Part shown: in pieces, positions 46,072 through 54,064 of the stretch | Position numbering within the stretch: position 1 is the stretch's first letter | Layout: every line of letters begins with the position of its first letter | Source: JAEUIG01 sp046349775 | GTDB taxonomy: Bacteria > Planctomycetota > Planctomycetia > Planctomycetales > Planctomycetaceae | Direction of reading: 5' to 3' | DNA: 64,000 nucleotides | NCBI GenBank assembly: GCA_046349775.1 | Contig: JAXMBS010000004.1 | Location: 89,169 to 153,168 of the forward strand | Program-made: the position numbers and the translations under genes | The notes under the pieces: model-generated | What the model was told of the DNA's origin: nothing | The model's database searches: none | The model's input: only the letters and a program-made list of their open reading frames with translations

Positions 46072-46116
46072 ATAAAACACCGACGGCCCGGTGGCGAGGA
46101 TTCGCACCGGGCCGTG
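46072..46116 (-). terminator. Terminator after BBP7-type gene
   Basis: On the minus strand ACGGCCCGGTG and CACCGGGCCGT form a perfect 11-bp stem around an 11-base loop, followed by CGGTGTTTTAT. It lies 68 bases past the stop of the barrel gene. Confidence 0.7.
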
Positions 46117-46183
46117 TCGATGATCCGAAGTAGATGCCGGACGTTGGTCGGCCCGCTCCTACTGCTGACCTGGGGTCACCAGC

Positions 46184-47443
46184 TTACGGCAGGATCCACT
46201 CGCCGCCGATCGAGAACGAACTGAGCCACAGATTCTCGTACGACATCCGCGCACGCACAGCCGGCGGATTCGCGGTACCGTTGTCATTGTAGTAGATGTT
46301 GTTATCAGCACGGCTCATGTTGCTCAAGAGCGTGTAATTCCAACCGATACGCAGGTGGAACGATTGGTTCAGATGGATCTTGCCATAGACTCCGAAGTCG
46401 AAGAACGGAGTCAGTAGGTTCCTCGTCTCTGTGCTGGTCGTCAGGCCGTCGTCGACCACCGGTGGAAACGGCGAATCCCGCAAGTCGATCGTTTTGACCC
46501 GCGCCCGCGCATGGTTCCAGCCCAGACCGACCTTCGGCTCGGCGCCGAGCGTGAAGAACTGATGCGTGAACTCCGTTCGCCAGCCGGTTTGCAACGCGAA
46601 CAGGTTGTTGTCCACAGCCGAATTGATGTGGTGCACGATCGGATTGATCAATATGCCGCCGACGTCTACGCCGGACCTGTTGTCGAACGCCCCCTGCTGG
46701 TTCAGCGACTCGTCATAGCCGATGTAGCGGAAACCGGCGACCGGCAGTTGCCGCAAACCGAGGGTCGGATTCTGGTATCCGTAGTAGATGTTGGCTTCGC
46801 CGCTGAGCACGTTGGAGCCATACTTCGCCTGGAAAGCCGCGTCATACAGCAGCACGGTCGACCCCGGCTGGCCGTTGGTCAGCAGGCTGGTGGCGATCAC
46901 CTGGGTCTGCTGAAACGGATTTGTTGCCGGGAGCAGGTCCGTATTAATCCGGCTCACGCTGTTTTGCGTCCCCCAGAACACGCCTTCAACGTGCCCGAAG
47001 GCGAGCGGGATGCCGATCGTGCCCCGGATTCCGTTGATGTTGTTGAAGCGGACGGAGCTCGTGTCGAGCACCTGACCGGTCGTCGTGCCGGTTGGCACAA
47101 GAATGTCGAAGGGCTGACGCGGATCGGGAATGTTCGCCAACGGCGCGCCCAGCAAAGTATGGCCGGGATTGTCGATGTTCGTGTTCAGGTATTCCAGCCG
47201 GAACCACATTCCATGTGATGTGTCCTGGATCGCCTGGTTCAATCGCAGGTCGACGTCCCACCACAGACCGCGGTCGGCCGGCAGCAACTCCTGGACAATA
47301 TTCGGATCGACGGGTTCTCCCGACATTGGAGGCGAACCGTCATACGGACCGTAGACGCCGGTTGGCAGCGTCTGGCCGTGCGCGTGCGCCACGCTCAACA
47401 CGAGGCACGCGATCCACAGGCATTGGTGCAGTCGACCCAGCAT
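46184..47443 (-). CDS. BBP7-family outer-membrane beta-barrel protein
   Basis: 419 residues from ATG 47443, chosen because GAGGG lies seven bases upstream and a signal peptide follows (MLGRLHQCLWIACLVLSVAH). ATG 47455 is an alternative without a ribosome site. Family features: MWFRLEYLNTNIDNPGHTLL, INGIRGTIGIPLAFGHVEGV, ANIYYGYQNPTLGLRQLPVA, GFRYIGYDESLNQQG, then FHLRIGWNYTLLSNMSRADN and a C-terminal strand. BBP7 barrels are abundant in planctomycetes; their cargo is unknown. A GTATCGG direct repeat lies 78 bases upstream. Confidence 0.75.
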   Translation of the reverse strand: MLGRLHQCLWIACLVLSVAHAHGQTLPTGVYGPYDGSPPMSGEPVDPNIVQELLPADRGLWWDVDLRLNQAIQDTSHGMWFRLEYLNTNIDNPGHTLLGAPLANIPDPRQPFDILVPTGTTTGQVLDTSSVRFNNINGIRGTIGIPLAFGHVEGVFWGTQNSVSRINTDLLPATNPFQQTQVIATSLLTNGQPGSTVLLYDAAFQAKYGSNVLSGEANIYYGYQNPTLGLRQLPVAGFRYIGYDESLNQQGAFDNRSGVDVGGILINPIVHHINSAVDNNLFALQTGWRTEFTHQFFTLGAEPKVGLGWNHARARVKTIDLRDSPFPPVVDDGLTTSTETRNLLTPFFDFGVYGKIHLNQSFHLRIGWNYTLLSNMSRADNNIYYNDNGTANPPAVRARMSYENLWLSSFSIGGEWILP

Positions 47444-47806
47444 AGCGACCCTCATGCAGTCGCGCGCTTGACGCAAACCGGCCACCGTGCCGGCCGCGCT
47501 CAGCGCATGTAATCCACCCGGTATCGGTGGTATCGGCTGTAAGAGAGTTATCGGTTATGCCGGTTGAAGGGATTGTCCCAAAAAGGTGCGCTAACTGCGG
47601 ATTCCGTCGCCTGCTGGGGCAATTAGCCCGGTCCAGGTCGCCATCCTGGCAAGCTTGGGAAACTGGGGTGACTCGCGTCGTTGTCGATCTTCAAACTCGT
47701 GGGACTGCGGCGTGGTTCAACATGCCATTTCTGCCGGCCACAAACGCAAGCAGCCCAGCTGCGAATGGCAGCCGGGCTGTTGCACAATGCAACGAGTGCT
47801 TGCGAG
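47444..47806. other. Intergenic region upstream of BBP7-type gene
   Basis: 363 bases, both flanking genes on the minus strand. The part nearest the barrel gene holds the TATCGG repeats described separately; the rest shows no gene or clear hairpin. Confidence 0.4.
47521..47554 (-). promoter_or_regulatory. Phased TATCGG repeats upstream of BBP7-type gene
   Basis: TATCGG occurs at 47522, 47531 and 47549 on the + strand, spaced 9 and 18 bases. The first 16-mer matches 14 of 16 bases with 12226-12241, upstream of the OprB-type gene in the same orientation. Candidate operator or special promoter. Confidence 0.4.
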
Positions 47807-48355
47807 CTATTGCGGGTTTTGGGGCATCGGCCCTGCACCGTCCGGCGTCGGCGTTGGAGTTGCCGGAATGCCAGCGGGACCAGCCGTCGGGCATTCAACA
47901 CACGGCGCCTCCGCGGGTGCGGGGACCGGGACAGGCGCTGGCCCGACCGAACGAGGCGCGACCGCGAATCCGCCGTATCCACCCCCCCCTCCGTGACCAT
48001 AGCCCCCGAACTTGGGCGCTTCCGGAACCGGCGGGTTGCATGCCAGCATGCACTGATTCAGATCACACGCATCCTGAAAGTCCACGAAGGCCGAGCCGGG
48101 AGTCCAGGCGTGTGTGCCACCCCAACCGCCCCCCCACCCGCCGCCCCCGCCCCAGTCACGTTTGCTGAACCCGCTATAACTGAAGGATTGGTTCACGGAC
48201 CCGATCGCGTCCGCCACGTCATTCAACTCACCCACCACCGCGTGCTGCACTTCGCTCAGGCCCACGATGATTCCGATCACCAGAATCGTCGCTACCAGCA
48301 CCAATTCGGCCGAAATGATGAAGCCTGATTCATCGGCCAGCAGTCTGCGAGTCAT
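47807..48355 (-). CDS. Pilin-like small exported protein with Gly/Pro-rich tail
   Basis: 182 residues from ATG 48355. The start MTRRLLADESGFIISAELVL, then VATILVIGIIVGLSEVQHAV, resembles Flp/TadE-type class III pilin signals: a short basic leader, Gly-Phe junction, Glu at about +5 and one long hydrophobic helix. After ~60 residues the sequence turns to Gly/Trp-rich (WGGGGGWGGGWGG), Gly/Tyr-rich, then Pro/Ala-rich text with a few cysteines (DACDLNQCMLAC, APCVEC). Such hybrids occur in planctomycetes near Tad pili, but no tad genes are here. Probable surface filament or envelope protein. Confidence 0.6.
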   Translation of the reverse strand: MTRRLLADESGFIISAELVLVATILVIGIIVGLSEVQHAVVGELNDVADAIGSVNQSFSYSGFSKRDWGGGGGWGGGWGGTHAWTPGSAFVDFQDACDLNQCMLACNPPVPEAPKFGGYGHGGGGGYGGFAVAPRSVGPAPVPVPAPAEAPCVECPTAGPAGIPATPTPTPDGAGPMPQNPQ

Positions 48356-48436
48356 CGGAGTCGTCCTGTCTTGTGGATGTGCAATCGGTGTCGCGGCGCG
48401 CACCGCGATCCCCGTCTGGAATGACGAACTGAAAGA

Positions 48437-48464
48437 GAACGGGGATGCACGGGCATCCCCGTTC
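48437..48464. other. Perfect 12-bp hairpin in leader of pilin-like gene
   Basis: GAACGGGGATGC and GCATCCCCGTTC flank the loop ACGG. It is 82 bases upstream of the pilin-like ATG on the minus strand, so it would lie in the leader RNA or mark the end of an upstream transcript. No T run follows on either strand. Confidence 0.5.
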
Positions 48465-49526
48465 CGGAACTCGAAGCAGCGTCCCGCGCCTGGGATCAGC
48501 AGGCCCTGCGGTCGGTGTCTCAATCCGCTGCACGCGGTCTCTCAGGGAGACCGGCCGATCGGTGTCGCAGGCTGCCAAAGGAATCGGAGCTGTTTGCGGC
48601 GCAATCGGCGATCCCGTAGAACGCAGTCGGTGTGCCGTCTCCGACGTCGAGTGACAGCCGGGGCTCGCCGGCTGCACGGGCGCTCGATCGCAAGTTGACA
48701 GGGCGAGGTAAGTTGCGCCAAGTCGTGAAAAAACAACAGCGCTGCGTGTCCGTACTGGGACGTGCAGCCGGGCGCAAGAGGGTTGAAGCACGTCTCTTGA
48801 CGAAACTGTTCAGCGTGCTGAACACAACGATTGCGCCGTTCGTCGGGATCCTGTGACCTGGGTGTCGTTTTCAACACACGGAATCGGCCGGGAGAATGAC
48901 CAGGACCCGGATGCGCACGGCTCGACGTTCACTGCAATAGATTCGCCCGATGGCACCGCGCAGCAGACACCGCCGCGTTTCCGAGAAACTTCGGCCCCGC
49001 GGCGGTTCCAGGCGTGGTGGCTTCTCAGGTCACACGCGGCATTCTGTCGGTGTCGCCGGGCTGGCGCCAGGCCGGCCTCGGGACCTCGCCTTCCCAGTTT
49101 CTAAAGTGCAACGAATCGATTCCTTCGCTGTAACTGCTATAGTCCGTGCAGCTGCGCGGACCTGCACAACCCATACCACCGGATCCGCAGAAATGCTCAA
49201 GATTCGGTCGTTCATTAGCGCAAACGTCTGTCGTCGGACGACTTGTGGGCGAATCCTGCCGGGCCGAAAGGAAGCAGAGACTCCGAACATTGCTACCGCG
49301 GATCGTTCAGCACTTGAGACAGGGGCGGCAACGATCGTTCAGACGCCAGAGCGCGTTGACAGGAAACTGACCGTGAACCGCACTTGCGAACGGGACGTCC
49401 AGCCGGTCGTAACCCGCAGCTTCTTGCCCTCAGTGGAAGCACGCCGGAACATCGTTTAACTTCGGGCCGTTGCAACACTTTCCGCCCAGCCTCTGACCTC
49501 CGCCTTTCGACCACCGTTCTCCTGCG
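48465..49526. other. 1.06-kb region without recognisable genes
   Basis: Between divergent pilin-like and hisG genes. Open frames up to 169 codons exist on both strands but carry no recognisable domain, signal or ribosome site and have Arg/Ser-rich composition typical of out-of-frame high-GC DNA. An extended -10 like TGCTATAGT (49135-49143) lies 383 bases before hisG and could start a leader or small RNA. Nothing else is supported. Confidence 0.4.
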
Positions 49527-50405
49527 ATGCCAGACCAACGACTCAAACTCGGAATCCCCGCCGGCAGCTTGCAGGAGGCCACTGCCGAACTCTTCCGCAA
49601 GGCCGGCTATCGGATTACGTTCGCCTCACGCTCGTATTATCCATCGATCGACGACGAGGAGATCGATTGTCTGCTGATCCGCGCTCAGGAGATGGCCCGT
49701 TACGTCGAGAAGGGTATCCTCGACGCCGGCATCACGGGCTATGACTGGATTCGCGAAACCGGCGCCGACGTCCACCAGGTCAGCGAACTGATGTTTTCCA
49801 AAGTCAGCCGCCGGCCGGTGCGCTGGGTGCTGTGTGTGCCGAACGACTCTCCCGTACAGACAGTCCGCGACCTGCAGGGGAAGCGGATCGCGACGGAGGC
49901 GGTGGGGCTGACGCGGGCGTATCTGGCCGAACACGGGGTGTCGGCCGACGTCGAGTTCTCGTGGGGAGCAACAGAGGTCAAGCCGCCGCGGCTGGCCGAT
50001 GCGATCGTCGAAGTCACAGAGACCGGTTCCTCGCTCAGAGCCAACAATTTGCGGATTGTGGCCGAGGTCCTGCAAAGTACGACCCGCTTTATCGCCAATA
50101 AGTCCGCCTGGCAGGACGACTGGAAACGCCAGAAAATCGAAAATATCTCCCTGATGTTGATGTCGTGCCTGGCGGCGGAAGGCAAAGTCGGTCTGCTGAT
50201 GAATGTCCGCCGCGCCGATCTGCAGCGTGCTTTGAACGTGCTTCCCGCGCTGCAGACGCCCACGGTTTCATCCCTCTCCGATCCGGACTGGGTGGACCTC
50301 CTGGCCATCCTCGACGAAACCACCGTCCGCACCATCATTCCGCGTCTGAAGGCCGTGGGAGCACAAGGCATCGTCGAGTTCCCGATCACGAAGATCATCG
50401 ACTGA
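49527..50405 (+). CDS. hisG: ATP phosphoribosyltransferase HisG, long form
   Basis: 292 residues from ATG 49527. The opening LKLGIPAGSLQEATAELFRK, RAQEMARYVEKGILDAGITG and DLQGKRIATEAVGLTRAYLA match HisG; VEVTETGSSLRANNLRIVAE is the conserved phosphate-binding EVxETGxTLxxN region. Residues ~205-292 form the extra C-terminal domain of the long form, which binds histidine for feedback inhibition, so no HisZ is needed. It catalyses the first step of histidine synthesis. No other his genes are nearby. Confidence 0.93.
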   Translation: MPDQRLKLGIPAGSLQEATAELFRKAGYRITFASRSYYPSIDDEEIDCLLIRAQEMARYVEKGILDAGITGYDWIRETGADVHQVSELMFSKVSRRPVRWVLCVPNDSPVQTVRDLQGKRIATEAVGLTRAYLAEHGVSADVEFSWGATEVKPPRLADAIVEVTETGSSLRANNLRIVAEVLQSTTRFIANKSAWQDDWKRQKIENISLMLMSCLAAEGKVGLLMNVRRADLQRALNVLPALQTPTVSSLSDPDWVDLLAILDETTVRTIIPRLKAVGAQGIVEFPITKIID

Positions 50406-50560
50406 GAGGGCCAAGGGGTGGGGGGCCAAGGGGATGAGAAACCCAAGTCGAAGGCCCAATCCTCGGTTGGGCGGCGCGCCCTGGGCAACGCGGAGGGCGT
50501 GGTCGAAAGTTTCCAGAACTATCTTCCTGCTGCTGATCCCTTAGTGCCAAGGACCAGCGC

Positions 50561-51781
50561 ATGATCATTCTCAAACTCGGTGGCAGTCTGCTGACACTGC
50601 CGGACCTCGTTGCACGGATCAAGCGTGCCCTGGAACAGCGGAGCGGCCAGAGAATCGCCATCCTCGTCGGCGGCGGCGCGGCAGCCGATCTTGTACGCAG
50701 CTGGGATCGCGCGCACCAATTCGGCGAAGAGACTGCACACCAGCTCGCATTGCGGGCCATGTCCTTCACGGCCGAATTCGTGGCGCATTTGCTGCCCCAG
50801 GCGAAAGTGGTTGACGACCTGCAGTCGCTGCGCCGCGCCTGGTCTGCCGGCGCCGTCCCGCTGCTGCAAGCCGAGGCCTGGCTGACGCGCGCCGAGCGCA
50901 CCGGACAAACCACCGTCCCGCATGCGTGGGTTGCGACCTCCGACTCAATCGCCGCCTGGCTGACCATGGAACTCGACGCGGCGGAACTCGTCCTCGTCAA
51001 GTCGGTCGACCGTCCGGACGACGACCTGCAGCATGCGGTCAGCATCGGAGTTGTTGATCCGTGCTTCCCCGCTGCCGCGGCGCGAATTCCGCAACTATCA
51101 TGGGTCAATCTCCGCAGTGCCGACTGTCGCATTGAACCGTGGATCTTTCACCGTGACGGAGCAGTCTTGATGGCCAACGTCGACCGAAACTGGGACCAGC
51201 GCTACCACACCGGCGATCTGCCGTGGGACTCCGGGCTGCCGTCGCGCGAACTGCAGCGCGTGCTGGCGGAGCAGGGGATCACTCCGTGTCGCGCCCTCGA
51301 GCTCGGTTGCGGCACCGGCACCAATGCCGTGGAGTTGGCACGGCGCGGCTTTGACGTTACGGCCGTTGATTGTGCCCCCCGCGCGTTGGAAATCGCCCGC
51401 CAGAAGGCCGACTCGGCCGGCGTGCAGGTGAACTGGATGCTCGCCGATGTCCAGAACTTCGGCGCGGGTCTGCCTCCGTTTGAATTCATCTTCGACCGCG
51501 GCTGCTACCACTGCTGTCGGCGGGTGGACCTGGCGGGGTACCAGGCCACTCTCCAAAACGTTTCCCACCCGGGGACGCGGATGCTGTGCCTCGCCGGCAA
51601 CGTCGGTGAGCAGTCGGACAGCGGCATTCCTAAAGTGTCGGCTGAGGAACTCGACCACGAGCTCGGTCCTTTATTCGAGGTCATTGTGCGTCGGCCGTTC
51701 CATTTCCAGGACGCCGGCGGCGCCGAAGGCCCATTGGGGTGGTCGTCATTCATGGTGAGAAGGGGAACGGCGGAGGGGTGA
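50561..51781 (+). CDS. Fused amino-acid-kinase domain and SAM methyltransferase
   Basis: 406 residues in one frame from ATG 50561. Residues 1-~200: amino-acid-kinase fold (MIILKLGGSLLTLPDLVARI, ILVGGGAAADLVRSWDRAHQ, LVLVKSVDRP), resembling small MfnE-like kinases found in planctomycetes and methylotrophs with tetrahydromethanopterin genes. Residues ~204-406: class I methyltransferase (NWDQRYHTGDLPWDSG, ALELGCGTGTNAVELARRGF, FDRGCYHCC), close to TehB/thiopurine-type proteins. An internal ATG at 51170 has GGAG eight bases upstream and overlaps an out-of-frame TGA (TGATG). So either a real fusion, a fusion with internal start, or two genes joined by one indel. Each half is complete. Confidence 0.75.
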   Translation: MIILKLGGSLLTLPDLVARIKRALEQRSGQRIAILVGGGAAADLVRSWDRAHQFGEETAHQLALRAMSFTAEFVAHLLPQAKVVDDLQSLRRAWSAGAVPLLQAEAWLTRAERTGQTTVPHAWVATSDSIAAWLTMELDAAELVLVKSVDRPDDDLQHAVSIGVVDPCFPAAAARIPQLSWVNLRSADCRIEPWIFHRDGAVLMANVDRNWDQRYHTGDLPWDSGLPSRELQRVLAEQGITPCRALELGCGTGTNAVELARRGFDVTAVDCAPRALEIARQKADSAGVQVNWMLADVQNFGAGLPPFEFIFDRGCYHCCRRVDLAGYQATLQNVSHPGTRMLCLAGNVGEQSDSGIPKVSAEELDHELGPLFEVIVRRPFHFQDAGGAEGPLGWSSFMVRRGTAEG

Positions 51782-51901
51782 GGGCCAAGGAAATTGATTG
51801 GTCAGTTGTCATCCGCGAGTGCGGTCATTTCGGATTTCGACATTCGGATTTCGGATTTCCCGTCGATCAACCATCCACCACAAACGATCAACCCTACCTG
51901 C

Positions 51902-52696
51902 ATGCCCCGCATTTCCCTTGGCGATATCGAACTGAACGTCCTCGACGAAGGCTGGGGACCGCCGCTGTTGCTGGTCCACGGATTCCCGCTGGATCACTCG
52001 ATGTGGCACGAACAGATTCGCCACTTTCGGAACTCGCGCCGCGTGATTGCACCCGATCTGCGCGGGTTCGGCCAGAGTGGCGTCACGCCCGGCACCGTCA
52101 CGATGCAGCGTCATGCCGAGGATCTCGCCCGGCTGCTCGATGCGCTCAACATTCGCGAGCCGGTCTGTCTGTGCGGCCTGTCGATGGGGGGCTACGTCGC
52201 GTTTCAGTTCGTGCAGCATTATCGTCGCAAGGTCGGCTCGCTGATCCTGTGCGATACGCGTTCCATTGCCGACGACGAGGTCGGGAAGCGCAACCGCGAA
52301 CTGGTTGCAACCCGCGTTCTGAAGGAAGGGGCGGAGTTCCTCGCCGCTTCGATGCCGGAGAAGCTGTTTTCAGCGCATACGCGGTCGCAGAATGCGGAAG
52401 CCGTTGCCGAAACTCAGGCCGTCATTCGTCGCACGAATCCGGAAGGGATCGCCGCCTCTTCCCGCGGCATGGCGGCCCGGCCCGATGTCACCGGCCGGCT
52501 CGCTTCCATCGATGTCCCGACCCTCGTGATTGTCGGCGCCGAGGACGCGATTTCGCCCGCCGCCGAGATGCGGACGATCGCCGACGGCATTCCCGCCGCG
52601 CAGTTCGTCTCGGTCGATGGGGTTGGTCATATGTCGCCGCTGGAAGCTCCGACAGCCGTCAACGCCGCCATAGACCGCTTCCTGGCGCATCTGTAG
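51902..52696 (+). CDS. Alpha/beta hydrolase
   Basis: 264 residues from ATG 51902. PPLLLVHGFPLDHSMWHEQI is the oxyanion-hole region, RVIAPDLRGFGQSG follows, the nucleophile elbow is CLCGLSMGGYVAF (Ser), the acid lies in LVIVGAEDAISPA, and the catalytic His in SVDGVGHMSPLEAP. Close to 3-oxoadipate enol-lactonase-like and esterase-like members; substrate unknown. An A/T-richer stretch with repeated TTTCGGATTTC words precedes the start (51828-51860), and a family B repeat follows the stop. Confidence 0.85.
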   Translation: MPRISLGDIELNVLDEGWGPPLLLVHGFPLDHSMWHEQIRHFRNSRRVIAPDLRGFGQSGVTPGTVTMQRHAEDLARLLDALNIREPVCLCGLSMGGYVAFQFVQHYRRKVGSLILCDTRSIADDEVGKRNRELVATRVLKEGAEFLAASMPEKLFSAHTRSQNAEAVAETQAVIRRTNPEGIAASSRGMAARPDVTGRLASIDVPTLVIVGAEDAISPAAEMRTIADGIPAAQFVSVDGVGHMSPLEAPTAVNAAIDRFLAHL

Positions 52697-52705
52697 CTCG
52701 CCATC

Positions 52706-52794
52706 AGGGTGGGCTGTGCCCACCAATCGGATACTGAAAAACTGCTCCGCTTCCAAAACTCTCGAAATAGGGTGGTGGGCACAGCCCACCCTAC
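52706..52794. repeat. Intergenic inverted repeat, family B (GGGTGGGC), copy 2
   Basis: AGGGTGGGCTGTGCCCACCA at the left and TGGTGGGCACAGCCCACCCT at the right (52774-52793) are exact inverses. The halves are 46 bases apart. Same ends as the copy between pstS and pstC. Confidence 0.8.
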
Positions 52795-52882
52795 GCCTCA
52801 GGCGTGCATCAACAACCGCTTGCGCGTATGCTGGATCTGCAAACTGTCACGTTCCGTCCACCGTTCTGCGAGGAACTCTGCG

Positions 52883-53929
52883 ATGCCGCGCTTTTGTCTG
52901 TGGGCCGCGTGCTCCATTCTCTGCTGTCAGTTCGTAGACGCCGCCGAACCGGTCACGCTCGAGACGGCTGTCGACCCCGGGGCCAACGTTGCCGACGAAC
53001 CGCTGGCCGCCAGTTTCTCCGAAGACAGTGCCGTCAAGTTCCTCGATTCCGCGGCGCTCACCTGGCAGAAGCAGCGTGAATGCTTCACCTGCCATACCAA
53101 CTACGCATACCTGTACGCCCGGCCGCTCGTCTCGTCCGATTGCGACGCGCACAAGACGGTCCGCGCCTTCGCCGAACAACTGGTCTCAGAACGCTGGCAG
53201 GACAAAGGCCCCCGCTGGGATGCCGAAGTTGTTGCGACCGCCGCTGCACTGGCGTTCAATGACGCTAATACCACGAAGACTCTCCACCCGCTGACGCGGG
53301 CAGCGCTCGACAAGATGTGGACGCTGCAGCGCGAGGATGGCGGCTGGACGTGGATCGACTGCGACTGGCCGCCGATGGAGGACGACGACGGCTACGGCGT
53401 GGGCCTCGCGGCACTCGCCGTCGGCGTCGCCCCGGACGACTATCGGGAAACGGAAGCGGCCAGGAAGGGCCTCGACGGAATCCGGAAGTATCTGGCAGCA
53501 AATCCACCGCCGACGCTGCATCACCGCGCGATGCTGCTCTGGGCGGACAGCTATGGTGCCGACGTCATGACCGATGCACAGATACAGCAGTGCGTCGCCG
53601 ACATTCGCGATTTGCAGCACGAGGACGGCGGCTGGGGACTCGCGCAGTTCGGCAACTGGGAGCGCGCGGACGATTCGCCGCAGGATTTGGCGACAAGCAA
53701 CGGCTACGGGACCGGGTTCGCCATCTACATCTTGCGCCGCGCCGGCGTCCCGGCCGACGACCTGGCGCTGCAGAAGGGGATCGCGTGGCTGAAGACGAAT
53801 CAGCGCGCCAGCGGACGGTGGTTCACCCGTTCGCTGTACAAGGACAGCAAGCACTTCATCACGCACATCGGGACGGCGTTCGCAGTGATGGCGCTGGCGG
53901 AATGCGAACCGCCGGCGCGTGCGGAATAG
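52883..53929 (+). CDS. Secreted squalene-cyclase-like protein with CxxCH motif
   Basis: 348 residues from ATG 52883 (GAGGAA seven bases upstream; signal peptide MPRFCLWAACSILCCQFVDA). Residues ~70-78 read ECFTCHTNY, a c-type haem binding CxxCH. The rest is an alpha/alpha-barrel of the prenyltransferase/squalene-oxidase kind with QW-type repeats: WTLQREDGGWTW, DLQHEDGGWGLAQF, and GIAWLKTNQRASGRW near the end. The DxDD of true squalene-hopene cyclases is not seen. Export and a haem site make hopanoid cyclisation unlikely; function unknown. Similar proteins recur in planctomycetes. Confidence 0.75.
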   Translation: MPRFCLWAACSILCCQFVDAAEPVTLETAVDPGANVADEPLAASFSEDSAVKFLDSAALTWQKQRECFTCHTNYAYLYARPLVSSDCDAHKTVRAFAEQLVSERWQDKGPRWDAEVVATAAALAFNDANTTKTLHPLTRAALDKMWTLQREDGGWTWIDCDWPPMEDDDGYGVGLAALAVGVAPDDYRETEAARKGLDGIRKYLAANPPPTLHHRAMLLWADSYGADVMTDAQIQQCVADIRDLQHEDGGWGLAQFGNWERADDSPQDLATSNGYGTGFAIYILRRAGVPADDLALQKGIAWLKTNQRASGRWFTRSLYKDSKHFITHIGTAFAVMALAECEPPARAE

Positions 53930-54064
53930 CGTTCGACTTCTCCGATCGAATGATGGGTTGTCGCGCTCATCCGGGTGTGGCGTAGCGCGCTGTGCAACCA
54001 GCAATGGGCACGGCGGTCGCTGGCGATGATCCGCATTCCCATATGACCGAATTCGGCTCGCTCG

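Noticed and set aside
48950..49459. 169-codon open frame upstream of hisG
   Set aside because: No ribosome site, no recognisable domain and Arg/Ser/Thr-rich composition typical of non-coding frames.
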